Positions 43,419 to 52,620 of a DNA stretch of 64,000 nucleotides are shown here, piece after piece. Source of the stretch: QYOJ01 sp964616825. GTDB lineage: Bacteria; Bacteroidota; Bacteroidia; Bacteroidales; FEN-979. The stretch covers positions 186,001 through 250,000 of the forward strand of contig CAZTSX010000001.1 in NCBI GenBank assembly GCA_964616825.1. Reading direction: 5' to 3'. Under the pieces are notes generated by a model. The model did no database searches. It was not told where the DNA came from and saw only the letters and a program-made list of their open reading frames with translations. Each line of letters begins with the position of its first letter. Within the stretch, counting starts at the first letter, position 1. The position numbers and the translations under genes were made by a program.

Positions 43419-44747
43419 TCATTCATTTTCCTCTTCGAACCAGTTCTTGATCCGTTCGAGAAAAATTTCGGTAAATTTTTTCCCTTCCCGGGTTCGGTCC
43501 TTCTCCTTTTTCTTCTTCGTTTTCTTTCCTTTCTGACCATCTTCAGCAGCGTCTGTCACCTCTTCCAGGTCCTGCAGTTTTTGCTTCTCTTTCTCGTACC
43601 GTTCGCTTCCAACGATCACCAGGCCCACACTGGTGGCGAACATTGGACAAGCCATCTCCTCCAATACATTTTTAGCCAGATGTTCGTTCGGGTACCCGAT
43701 CCGTGTATCCATTCCGGTGACAAATTCTGCCAGTTGAGCAACATGTTTCATCTGAGCTCCTCCACCCGTTAGTACTATCCCACCGATAAGTTTCTTCTCA
43801 TAACCCGAACTCTTGATCTCATAATAGATATGTTCAATGATCTCCTCCATCCGTGCCTGGATGATGTTGGCCAGGTTGCGAAGGCTGATCTCTTTGGGAG
43901 GCCTGCCTCGCAAACCGGGGATTGCTACAATCTCTTCGTCTTTGTTTTCACTGGCAAGCGCAGATCCAAATTTGATCTTGAGTTCCTCAGCATGTTTTTT
44001 GATGATTGAACAGCCCTCCTTCACATCTTCGCTGATGATCTCACCTCCAAGAGGAATAACGGCTGTATGGCGGATGATCCCTTCGTGGAAAATGGCGATA
44101 TCCGAAGTGCCTCCACCAACATCCACCAGAACTACACCAGCTTCTTTCTCCTCATCACCTAATACCGCTTCTGCGGAAGCGATTGGCTCCAGAATCAACT
44201 CCACAACCTCGAGGTCAGCTCGCCGTACACATTTGTAGATGTTTTTAGCTGCAGCTGTCTGCCCGATGATGATGTGGAAATTAGCATCCAGGGAGCTTCC
44301 TATCATCCCTTTGGGTTGCCTGATGCCATGTTCCCCATCGACACTGAACTCCTGCGGGACCACTTCCAGGATCTCTTCTCCGGGACTCATATTCAGGTTG
44401 AACATACTGTTACAGAGGCTGTCGATATCCTCCTGGCTGATCTCCGTTTCGGTTTCGTCCCGTATCATGCTCCCCCGGTGCTGGAGGCTTTTGATATGTT
44501 GCCCCGCGATGCCAACATTCACGAACTGGATCTCTATTCCCGATTTCCGGGAGGCTTCGGCAACGGCCTCTTTGATCGACTGAACTGTATTCTCAATGTT
44601 GGAAACGACACCCCGTTTCACACCGATCGACGGTACTTTTCCGTATCCGATGATCTCTATCTTATCGAATTCATTCTTCTGACCAACGATCACAGCGATC
44701 TTGGTGGTTCCGATATCAAGACCGACAATAATTCCTGAGTTTTTCAT
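43419..44747 (-). CDS. ftsA: cell division protein FtsA
   Basis: Actin-like protein that tethers FtsZ to the membrane. 442 aa from the ATG at 44747 (MKNSGIIVGLDIGTTKIAV); a TTG two codons earlier is not needed. Phosphate 1 motif LDIGTTK, phosphate 2 motif VLVDVGGGTSDIAIF near residue 205, adenosine motif GGIVLTGGGAQM near residue 330. The C terminus has a basic stretch (KKTKKKKEKD) and ends in a helix with KNWFEEENE, the likely membrane anchor. Confidence 0.96.
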   Translation of the reverse strand: MKNSGIIVGLDIGTTKIAVIVGQKNEFDKIEIIGYGKVPSIGVKRGVVSNIENTVQSIKEAVAEASRKSGIEIQFVNVGIAGQHIKSLQHRGSMIRDETETEISQEDIDSLCNSMFNLNMSPGEEILEVVPQEFSVDGEHGIRQPKGMIGSSLDANFHIIIGQTAAAKNIYKCVRRADLEVVELILEPIASAEAVLGDEEKEAGVVLVDVGGGTSDIAIFHEGIIRHTAVIPLGGEIISEDVKEGCSIIKKHAEELKIKFGSALASENKDEEIVAIPGLRGRPPKEISLRNLANIIQARMEEIIEHIYYEIKSSGYEKKLIGGIVLTGGGAQMKHVAQLAEFVTGMDTRIGYPNEHLAKNVLEEMACPMFATSVGLVIVGSERYEKEKQKLQDLEEVTDAAEDGQKGKKTKKKKEKDRTREGKKFTEIFLERIKNWFEEENE

Positions 44748-44753
44748 AGTCAA

Positions 44754-45563
44754 CTATATTTTTGAACAAACAACTTGATTCTTATATTTGATATTGATGA
44801 CATTATATCTATTCCAGCCAATTTGGTTGAGTCCTTTTTTGTAGAAGATAAAAAGACGCTGAAATTTGTCCTCCAGATCCTCAATATTTCCGAGTAACAC
44901 AACGTGATCCCCAACCTTCGGAATGAGCTCGTATTCACCATTTTTATTGACATAGATCTGGTCGATCTGAGCTTTGAAGAAGGATTTCCGGTTGACAAAT
45001 AGGGCCAGTTTATAAAGATCAGACAGAAGTCGGGAAGAGTTAGCAGAGGCAGCCGGTTGCTGTTCTGATCCGGCAGAGGAGCCAACGAAACAGGTATCAG
45101 GAATATGTCCGGATGCAATGAGTACCCTGGCAGGGTGATCGGGATTGATTGGGAGAATGACTCCCTCATCCCCAATATAATAACCCTTGTTGGTTTCAGT
45201 CATGATACGCAGAGCGGGCTGGCGTTGGAAAACATGCACGTGGACATCGCCGGGATAGGTCTCAAATACATTTGCCTGCAATACATACGGTTGTTTTGTA
45301 ATGGCTCGTTCAATTTTTTCCGTATTAATCCTCCACATGGGTAATCCTTGTATCACTCCCGATTGTTGCCGGATCAGGGAGTCAATATCGGATTCAGGGA
45401 TAAGTATCTCTGCCGGGCCATAGTGCATAGTGATTTCAACTTTTTTGCAGATGGTTCCATTCTGTTCATGATCAACAAATCCCAGCATCAGCCCCATACA
45501 TGTCAGGATAAGCCCTAACAGGATCAGGTCAAAAATTCGCCGTATTTTCCTTTTCAATCTCAT
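44754..45563 (-). CDS. ftsQ: cell division protein FtsQ
   Basis: 269 aa, single membrane helix at residues 11-28, then a POTRA-like region with IERAITKQPYVLQANVFETY and VHVFQRQPALRI. Links early and late divisome parts. The start overlaps the murC stop by the usual ATGA-type arrangement (3 shared bases), and its stop precedes the ftsA start by 6 bases. Confidence 0.92.
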   Translation of the reverse strand: MRLKRKIRRIFDLILLGLILTCMGLMLGFVDHEQNGTICKKVEITMHYGPAEILIPESDIDSLIRQQSGVIQGLPMWRINTEKIERAITKQPYVLQANVFETYPGDVHVHVFQRQPALRIMTETNKGYYIGDEGVILPINPDHPARVLIASGHIPDTCFVGSSAGSEQQPAASANSSRLLSDLYKLALFVNRKSFFKAQIDQIYVNKNGEYELIPKVGDHVVLLGNIEDLEDKFQRLFIFYKKGLNQIGWNRYNVINIKYKNQVVCSKI

Positions 45564-47038
45564 GTGATAAAGGCATCCGTGATAGGTTCAACCAATTTAG
45601 CAATATCGCCCGCGCCCAGCGTTAGTAAAACTTCAGGCCGTTGTTGTTCCAGAATCCCTATCAGTTCCTTATTGCTGCAAAGTTGCTTGTGATTACTATC
45701 GATCTTTGCTAATAGCATCTCAGACGACACGCCGGGTATCCGTTGCTCACGAGCTGGATAGATTTCAAGCAGGATCACCTTGTCCAGATTGGATAATACA
45801 GCGGCAAAGTCATCCGCCAGATCTCTGGTTCGACTATAAAGATGTGGCTGGAATACCCCTGTGATCTGACGTCCCGGATATAACTCTCTGACTGCCTGGA
45901 TACAGGCATTCAACTCCTCCGGGTGATGGGCATAATCGTCGATATAGATAAAATCCTTTCTCCGGATCCGAACATCAAAGCGACGTTCAACACCCTGGAA
46001 ACTGCTTGCGGCCGACTTTAACTCCACAGCTTCAATACCTGTCAGGTATCCGGCAGCCAGCGCTGCAACGGCATTCTCCAGGTTGAACATGCCGGGCATG
46101 CCTAAAACAAAACCAGGAATCGTTTCTGTAGGGGTAACGAAATCGAAGTAGATCAATCCCTCTCGAATAAAGATATTCTTAGCAAAAAAGTTGGACTCCG
46201 TGTTGAGAGAATAGGTAAACCGGTTGTAGACAACATGGTCGTCAGGTTCGATAGTGATTCCTTTTTTCATGATCAGAGAACCATTCTTCCGGATTTTTCC
46301 GGTGAATTTCGTGAAGGTTTTGATCATTTGGTCGTGATCGTCATATATATCCAGGTGATCCGGATCAACTGACGTAATGATGGCGATGTCGGGAGAGAGC
46401 TGAAGGAAGGAACGGTCGTATTCATCAGCTTCGACAACAGCGTAAACTTGTGACTCGTGACCCGTGATCCATGATCCGTGATCCGTGACCCGTGACCCGT
46501 GATCAGTGACCCGTGACTCGTGACCCGTGAGCCGTGACTCGTGACCTGTGACCCGTGACTGTGGACTGTGAATTGAGGGCTCAATAAAATTAGTTCCGTA
46601 GTTTTTGGAGATTCCTCCAAGGAATGCCATATGTTCCTTCCCGGCGGTTCGAAGAATATGTGCAATGAAGGTAGAGATCGTGGTCTTACCATGTGTCCCG
46701 GCAACTGCAATGGTTGTAAATTCGGAAGCGATCTCTCCGAGCACTTCTGACCGCTTTTTAATAGGGATTCCCTGCTGCATGAACTCTTTATACACGGCAT
46801 TCTCTTTCGGCACCGCTGGTGTCCAGACAACCAGGTCAACTTCCTTAGGGATCTGATCCGTCTTTTCCTCAAAATGGATCTCAATTCCTTCCCGGATAAG
46901 CTGGACGGTAAGAGGAGTGGAGGTTTTATCGTACCCAGTTACATTTACCCCATTGCGTTTAAAATACCTGGCCAGGGCGCTCATCCCGATGCCGCCGATA
47001 CCCAGGAAATAAACCGATTTGATTTGGTTAAGATCCAT
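45560..47038 (-). CDS. murC: UDP-N-acetylmuramate--L-alanine ligase
   Basis: Adds L-Ala to UDP-MurNAc. 492 aa; close relatives are about 450-460. UDP-binding FLGIGGIGMSALARYF at the N terminus, P-loop VAGTHGKTTISTF near residue 117, carbamylated-Lys region and DDYAHHPEELNA near residue 353. Residues about 156-197 are a tandem of 7-aa units (SRVTGHE, SRLTGHE, SRVTDHG, SWITGHE) encoded by 7-base repeats, placed in the loop just before VVEADEYDRSF. The start overlaps murG by 11 bases. Confidence 0.95.
   Translation of the reverse strand: MDLNQIKSVYFLGIGGIGMSALARYFKRNGVNVTGYDKTSTPLTVQLIREGIEIHFEEKTDQIPKEVDLVVWTPAVPKENAVYKEFMQQGIPIKKRSEVLGEIASEFTTIAVAGTHGKTTISTFIAHILRTAGKEHMAFLGGISKNYGTNFIEPSIHSPQSRVTGHESRLTGHESRVTDHGSRVTDHGSWITGHESQVYAVVEADEYDRSFLQLSPDIAIITSVDPDHLDIYDDHDQMIKTFTKFTGKIRKNGSLIMKKGITIEPDDHVVYNRFTYSLNTESNFFAKNIFIREGLIYFDFVTPTETIPGFVLGMPGMFNLENAVAALAAGYLTGIEAVELKSAASSFQGVERRFDVRIRRKDFIYIDDYAHHPEELNACIQAVRELYPGRQITGVFQPHLYSRTRDLADDFAAVLSNLDKVILLEIYPAREQRIPGVSSEMLLAKIDSNHKQLCSNKELIGILEQQRPEVLLTLGAGDIAKLVEPITDAFIT
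46449..46572. repeat. 7-base tandem repeat inside murC (longest array)
   Basis: About seventeen units of the form CGTGACY / CGTGATC / CGTGAGC on the plus strand. Because three units make 21 bases, the array is read as a 7-aa repeat without stops. It replaces a short loop in other MurC proteins. Confidence 0.9.
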
Positions 47039-48137
47039 CGGATTCGGGTTTCGTGTACACTAGTTTAAACACCTCTTCTGCAATTCTATCGGCGGCATCG
47101 ATGATTGCCATTTTCTGTATATTTTGGCTAAGCTGCTGTAGTCTTTTTCCATCATTGATCAATCCGGATACCAGTGCCGGCAATTGTGTTGGAGCCTCAT
47201 TATCAGAGATCATGATCGCTGCCTCTTTGTCGACAAGTGCAAGGGCATTCTTTGTCTGATGGTCTTCTGCAACATTGGGTGAAGGGATCAGGATTGTTGG
47301 CTTCCCTACAACACACAGTTCTGAAATGGCAATGGCACCGGCTCGTGTAATCACCAGATCAGCACAGGAATAGGCAAGGTCCATCCGGTCGATGAAAGGA
47401 ACGATCCGGTATCCGGTATCCCCTAATCTTTGTTTGATTTCTTCAAAATAATGTTTTCCTGTCTGCCAGAGTAATTGAATCCCTTCCGGCAGGCCTTTTT
47501 CCAGCAATGCCAGCATGCTATCATTGATAGCCCGGGCGCCTCCGCTGCCACCCATGGTCAGAACGGTTTTTTTTTCAGGATCAAGCTCGAAATGGCGATA
47601 GGCTTCAGGCATGTGATCTGGCAATGCGATCAGGTCTTTACGAACAGGATTACCTGTCAACACAATCTTCTCTTTCGGAAAATAGTCAGACATTCCGTCA
47701 TAGGCTACACATATTGTCTGGACTCGTTTTCCAAGAAAACGGTTTGTGATCCCGGGATAGGAATTTTGTTCCTGGATCAATGCCGGCTTTCCCATTGAAG
47801 TAGCTGCCCGCAACGTGGGACCGCTGGCATATCCGCCAACACCAACCACTACATCGGGATTAAACTTTTTAATGATCGAACGGGCTTTAAAGAGACTTCC
47901 AATCAGTTTGAACGGAAAGGTCAGGTTTTTCCAGGTCACCCTGCGGATCAACCCGGCGACAATTAATCCTTCAATGGGAAAGCCGGCTGCCGGAACTTTC
48001 TCCATCTCCATCTTCCCGTTGGCGCCAATGAAGAGAATATCTGCTTCCGGCTCATTTTTTCTGATTGCCTGAGCGATAGCAATAGCCGGGAAGACATGTC
48101 CTCCGGTACCTCCTCCGCTGATGATGAACCTGTTCAT
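47028..48137 (-). CDS. murG: UDP-N-acetylglucosamine transferase MurG
   Basis: Makes lipid II from lipid I on the inner membrane face. 369 aa. GGGTGGHVFPAIAIA at the N terminus, G-loop 2 region VVGVGGYASGP near residue 97, and the donor-binding MGGSGGARAIND near residue 194. Follows ftsW by 2 bases. Confidence 0.96.
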   Translation of the reverse strand: MNRFIISGGGTGGHVFPAIAIAQAIRKNEPEADILFIGANGKMEMEKVPAAGFPIEGLIVAGLIRRVTWKNLTFPFKLIGSLFKARSIIKKFNPDVVVGVGGYASGPTLRAATSMGKPALIQEQNSYPGITNRFLGKRVQTICVAYDGMSDYFPKEKIVLTGNPVRKDLIALPDHMPEAYRHFELDPEKKTVLTMGGSGGARAINDSMLALLEKGLPEGIQLLWQTGKHYFEEIKQRLGDTGYRIVPFIDRMDLAYSCADLVITRAGAIAISELCVVGKPTILIPSPNVAEDHQTKNALALVDKEAAIMISDNEAPTQLPALVSGLINDGKRLQQLSQNIQKMAIIDAADRIAEEVFKLVYTKPESDGS

Positions 48138-48139
48138 TC

Positions 48140-49330
48140 TTACGCTGCTACTGGTTGGTTTTCTTGTAAAACATCTATCTCTGTTCCGTTTTTTGTTTCA
48201 ATTTCAATCCGCCTGCTTACACTCAGGATGATACCGATCGAGATACAGGTGAACCAGATGGATGTTCCACCCATACTGATTAACGGCAAGGTCTGACCGG
48301 TTACCGGAAAGAGGTTTACCGCCACAGCCATGTTGATCAAAGCCTGGAATACCAAACTGAATCCAATCCCTACACTCAGCAGAGCCCCAAAATTGCCGGG
48401 GCATTTATCCGCTATTCTGATCACCCGGAAAAAGAGGATCAAATACAACAGCATCACAACTACACCTCCTACAATGCCATACTCTTCAATAATGATCGCA
48501 AAAATGAAATCGGAATAGGGATGAGGCAGGAAATTTCGCTGAGTACTTTTTCCGGGAGATTTACCCAACAGTCCTCCGGAAACAATTGCGATCTTGGCCT
48601 GATCAACCTGATAGGTAGCGTCACTGTTTGCTTTCTCTTTATTAAAGAACGTTTCGACCCTGTTTTTCCAGGTTGTGCTTCTTGGCATGAGATTTGGCGC
48701 TACCATGGCAATGGCCAGGATCAATATGATTACAACAAAACCTGCTCCGATTAATGCCATGATATACTTCAGGTTCACTCTGCCGATGAACATTAAGACA
48801 ATACTTGTGGCAAAAAGAATAGCGGCAGTTGAGAAGTTCGCCGGAAGGATCAGGGCACAGATGATACCGACCGGAAGAATTGCAGGCAGGAATCCCCGTT
48901 TAAACTTTTTTATCTGATCCTGGTTTTTACTCAGCACACGGGCAACATACATAATAAGAAAGAGCTTGGCTACATCGGAACTCTGGAAGGTGATGTTGAT
49001 GATGGGTACTGTCAGCCAGCGGTTGGCTTCGTTGAGGCTGGTTCCGGAGATCAGCGTAACCAGCAGCAGTGGAACCGTCAGGATCAATCCGATCTGGGAG
49101 AGCCTCGAGAAATAGGTATATTTGACCAGGTGCATCAGGTACATAAGGGTAAATCCTAATCCCAGAATGACGAATTGTTTCATCAGGTAATATTCGGTGT
49201 TGCCACCCTGCTTTTTATATGCCAGCAGACCGGTAGAACTGTATACGGCCAGAAGAGAAAAAAAGGAGAGGATGATCACGATGACCCAGATCACTTTATC
49301 TCCTTTGATATTTTTGAAATAACCAAACAT
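48140..49330 (-). CDS. ftsW: lipid II polymerase FtsW (SEDS family)
   Basis: 396 aa with about ten membrane helices. Signature parts: ALYLMHLVKYTYFSRL-like second segment, VDQAKIAIVSGGLLGKSPGKSTQRNFLPH loop (the catalytic Asp region, near residue 255) and LPLISMGGTS at the end. Polymerises glycan strands together with the class B PBP encoded upstream. Confidence 0.94.
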   Translation of the reverse strand: MFGYFKNIKGDKVIWVIVIILSFFSLLAVYSSTGLLAYKKQGGNTEYYLMKQFVILGLGFTLMYLMHLVKYTYFSRLSQIGLILTVPLLLVTLISGTSLNEANRWLTVPIINITFQSSDVAKLFLIMYVARVLSKNQDQIKKFKRGFLPAILPVGIICALILPANFSTAAILFATSIVLMFIGRVNLKYIMALIGAGFVVIILILAIAMVAPNLMPRSTTWKNRVETFFNKEKANSDATYQVDQAKIAIVSGGLLGKSPGKSTQRNFLPHPYSDFIFAIIIEEYGIVGGVVVMLLYLILFFRVIRIADKCPGNFGALLSVGIGFSLVFQALINMAVAVNLFPVTGQTLPLISMGGTSIWFTCISIGIILSVSRRIEIETKNGTEIDVLQENQPVAA

Positions 49331-49336
49331 GGATTC

Positions 49337-49885
49337 TTAAAGTTTTGCTACAGATTTCCGAAAAGCCTCTCCTCGTTCTTCGAAATTTTCAAACATATCG
49401 AAACTGGCACAACCAGGTGATAACAATACAGCATCACCTTTCTTTCCCAGGTGGTACCCGATATCCACAGCCTCATTCATATCCGTCACCTGGATAATGG
49501 GAATGTCGGTCTTGTTGAATGTTTTCAGGATTTTCTGATTACTCTTACCCAGGCAGATTATCACTTTCACTCTACTGATAATCAATTCTTTGATCGCTGA
49601 ATAATCGGTTCCTTTTACGCCCCCGCCAGTGATCCAGATCACAGGACTGTTCATGTTCTCCAGCGCATACCAGGTTGAATTGATGGTACAGGCTCTCGAA
49701 TCATTAATGAACTCAATTCCATGGATGTTAGCCACCAAATCCATCTTATGATTACCTGTATGGGAATCCAGGAGGGACTCCTTTATCAGCTCTTTCCGGA
49801 GTTCATCGATCCTGTTTGTTACTGACGCCGCAAGCGAGGAGTAAGTTCTGGGGCGTCCTTGTAAAGCTAATGATTCTAAGGTCAT
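49337..49885 (-). pseudogene. murD: UDP-N-acetylmuramoylalanine--D-glutamate ligase, N-terminal 250 or so residues missing
   Basis: 182 aa against about 450 for MurD. The sequence begins at the point where Bacteroidetes MurD has LALQGKHNTYN (here LALQGRPRTYS), just after the central ATPase domain, and continues through IEFINDSRACTIN, GGVKGTDYS and SPGCASFDMFENFEERG, all of the substrate-binding C-terminal domain. The UDP-binding domain, the P-loop and the carbamylated Lys are absent. NDSKATN has become NDSRACT. The ATG lies 2 bases after the mraY stop, so nothing upstream can supply the missing part. Either a real deletion with the enzyme encoded elsewhere, or an assembly deletion. Confidence 0.85.
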
Positions 49886-49887
49886 AG

Positions 49888-51141
49888 TTATCTGAGTTTG
49901 AGTGTTACAATAGATAAAACAGCCAGCATAATGCCGATGATAAAAAACCTGATTACGATCTTGGATTCGTGATATCCAAGCATCTGGAAATGATGATGAA
50001 GTGGTGACATTTTGAAGACACGCCGACCTGTACCAAATTTTCGCCTGGTGTATTTAAACCAGCTGACCTGCAAGACAACCGACAGGTTCTCAGCGAGGAA
50101 GATTCCACAGAAGATGGGGATCATGATCTCCTTCCGGATCATGATAGCGAATACGGCGATGATACCCCCCAGAGCCAGACTCCCTGTATCTCCCATAAAG
50201 ACCTGGGCCGGATAGGAGTTGTACCAGAGGAAGCCGATGCAGGCACCCACGAAAGCGCTGATATAGATAGCCAGCTCGCCCGTATTCGGGATATACATGA
50301 TATTCAGGTAATCGGCAATGATGTAGTTGCCTGACACATATGCCAGCACGGCCAGTGTGATCCCAATGATAGCAGAAGTCCCGGTCGCCAGGCCGTCAAG
50401 TCCGTCGGTGAGGTTAGCCCCATTGGAAACAGCGATGATGATAAAGATCACCAGGGGGATGAAGATCAACCAGGTCCATTTTTTCGCTCCTTCACCCATC
50501 CAGGAGATGAGAGAGGAGTAGTCAAACTCGTTATTCTTGACAAACGGGATAGTGGTTTTGGTTGACTTGACAGGTGTTTTGTTGAATATTAGTTTCTTTT
50601 CACCACTATTTTCCGTCCCAGGGACTTCATTTGATTGAGAAACAACCTCTCTGTCTATCCGTTCCCGGATGACGATGTTATCGCTGTAGTACATAATAAA
50701 CCCGACGATCAACCCCAGGACAATCTGACCCATTATCTTGAATTTTCCCGCCAATCCTCTCTTTTCTTTTCGGAATACTTTGATGTAATCATCCAGAAAT
50801 CCAATAAATCCAAGCCATACCGTTGCGATCAGGATAAGAATGATATAGATATTGTCGAGTTGGGCAAAGAGAAGCGTCGGGATGAGGATCGCTGCCAGGA
50901 TGATCAGGCCCCCCATGGTTGGTGTTCCCTTTTTGTTTTTCTGCCCTTCCAGCCCCAGGTCACGGATCTCTTCACCAACCTGTTTTTTACGAAGGTAGCC
51001 GATCAATCGTTTTCCAATGATCATCGTAATAAACAGGGAGGTAATCAACGCGGCACCTGCCCGGAATGAGATGTACTGGAAAACTCCGGCGCCAGGGAAG
51101 TTAAAGGCAGTGTCCAGATATTCAAACAGATTATACAGCAT
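49888..51141 (-). CDS. mraY: phospho-N-acetylmuramoyl-pentapeptide transferase
   Basis: First membrane step of peptidoglycan synthesis, forming lipid I. 417 aa, ten helices. GTPTMGGLIIL near residue 70, NLTDGLDGLATG near residue 247, and the loop PLHHHFQMLGYHESK near residue 381, of the HHH catalytic type. A hydrophilic insertion of about 60 residues near residue 160-220 is usual in Bacteroidetes. The gene is complete up to its stop. Confidence 0.96.
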   Translation of the reverse strand: MLYNLFEYLDTAFNFPGAGVFQYISFRAGAALITSLFITMIIGKRLIGYLRKKQVGEEIRDLGLEGQKNKKGTPTMGGLIILAAILIPTLLFAQLDNIYIILILIATVWLGFIGFLDDYIKVFRKEKRGLAGKFKIMGQIVLGLIVGFIMYYSDNIVIRERIDREVVSQSNEVPGTENSGEKKLIFNKTPVKSTKTTIPFVKNNEFDYSSLISWMGEGAKKWTWLIFIPLVIFIIIAVSNGANLTDGLDGLATGTSAIIGITLAVLAYVSGNYIIADYLNIMYIPNTGELAIYISAFVGACIGFLWYNSYPAQVFMGDTGSLALGGIIAVFAIMIRKEIMIPIFCGIFLAENLSVVLQVSWFKYTRRKFGTGRRVFKMSPLHHHFQMLGYHESKIVIRFFIIGIMLAVLSIVTLKLR

Positions 51142-51144
51142 ATC

Positions 51145-52620
51145 TTACTCTTTGTTGATTACTGTGTTTATTCCAAATACTTCGCGCACCACGGCCTGGT
51201 CGTCAAATGGATGTTTCACTCCTTTGATCTCCTGGTATGTTTCATGCCCTTTTCCCGCTATCAGGATATAGTCGCCAGGTTGAGCCAGTGAGCAAGCAGT
51301 TTTGATCGCTTCTCTCCGGTTGCTGATCACCAGCAAATTTTTCATGAACTCTGCAGGAACACCTTTTTTCATCTCCTCCAGAATCGCTTCCGGCTCCTCA
51401 TCCCGTGGATTGTCAGAGGTAAGGATGACCCTTGAGCTAAGCTGACAGGCAATCTTTGCCATGACAGGGCGTTTCAACGGATCCCGATTCCCTCCGGCTC
51501 CGGCAATAGTGATCAGCTGACCGACGCCCTGGCGGATATCATTGATTGTTTCAAGCACGTTTTGCAAGGCATCCGGCGTGTGAGCATAATCTATCACAGC
51601 GACAACCTTTTCCGGAGAGATCACATAGGTAAATCGTCCGTCAACAGGATACATCTGACTCAATCCTGTCAGTATCTCCGTTTTCTCTAATCCAAGCAAC
51701 ACAGCGGTGGCATAGGTTGTGAGAAGATTATACGCGTTGAACCGGCCGATCAGGCGAAACCATACTTCCCGACCTTCAATAGTTATATGTAAACCCTGAA
51801 TCGTATTCTCCAGAATTTTGCACCTGAAGTCTGCCATAGAATTCAAACTATATGTATAGGTTGAGGCGGGACAGTTCTGTAGCATCACCTTCGCATGTTT
51901 ATCGTCTTTGTTGACCAGCGCAAATGCTCCCGGGCCAAGCTGATCGAAAAAGGTTTTCTTGACATTGATATAACAGGCAAAGGATTTATGGTAATCGAGG
52001 TGATCATGGGTGAGGTTTGTGAAGATTCCTCCTGCAAAAGTCAGCCCGGCAATTCTTTGTTGATCAATGGCATGCGAGCTGACTTCCATGAAACAATACC
52101 GACAGCCGGAATTCACCATCTGTCTGAGCAGTTGGTGAAGTTGAATGGTATCGGGTGTGGTATGAGTGGCTTCAATCGTCTCCTGATGAACCTTGTTCCT
52201 GATCGTAGAGATCATACCGGTCTTGATCCCGAGCTCTTCAAATAGTTGATACAGCAGGGAAACAGTGGTTGTCTTTCCGTTGGTTCCTGTGACACCAATG
52301 AGTTGCAATGCCCGTGAAGGGTGATCGAAGAAATTGGAGGCGATAATTCCCAGGGCATGAGCCGCATTTTCAACTTCGATATAGGTGATATTATTTTGTA
52401 GCTTTTTTGGGAGTGTTTCACATAAGATTGCATGAGCTCCTGATGCGATAGCCAGATGGATGTATTGATGCCCGTCGGTTTGTGTTCCTCTGATGGCAGC
52501 GAACAGGGTTCCCTGCTCAACCTTTCTGGAATCAAATTGCAATAAAGAGATCTCCCTCTCATCACTGCCATGCATCTGAAGGACCTTCACATCTGTCAAT
52601 ATTTCTCTTAACGGCTTCAT
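51145..52620 (-). CDS. murE: UDP-N-acetylmuramoyl-tripeptide synthetase MurE (meso-Dap type)
   Basis: 491 aa. P-loop GVTGTNGKTTTVSLLYQ near residue 111, and the DNPRDEEP motif near residue 412, whose DNPR reads as meso-diaminopimelate specificity. Adds the third stem residue, so the wall is predicted to be of the Dap type. It overlaps the PBP gene stop by 4 bases. Confidence 0.95.
   Translation of the reverse strand: MKPLREILTDVKVLQMHGSDEREISLLQFDSRKVEQGTLFAAIRGTQTDGHQYIHLAIASGAHAILCETLPKKLQNNITYIEVENAAHALGIIASNFFDHPSRALQLIGVTGTNGKTTTVSLLYQLFEELGIKTGMISTIRNKVHQETIEATHTTPDTIQLHQLLRQMVNSGCRYCFMEVSSHAIDQQRIAGLTFAGGIFTNLTHDHLDYHKSFACYINVKKTFFDQLGPGAFALVNKDDKHAKVMLQNCPASTYTYSLNSMADFRCKILENTIQGLHITIEGREVWFRLIGRFNAYNLLTTYATAVLLGLEKTEILTGLSQMYPVDGRFTYVISPEKVVAVIDYAHTPDALQNVLETINDIRQGVGQLITIAGAGGNRDPLKRPVMAKIACQLSSRVILTSDNPRDEEPEAILEEMKKGVPAEFMKNLLVISNRREAIKTACSLAQPGDYILIAGKGHETYQEIKGVKHPFDDQAVVREVFGINTVINKE

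Noticed and set aside
46449..46572. possible CRISPR array
   Set aside because: Units are 7 bases, degenerate and without spacers, and the array is inside murC.
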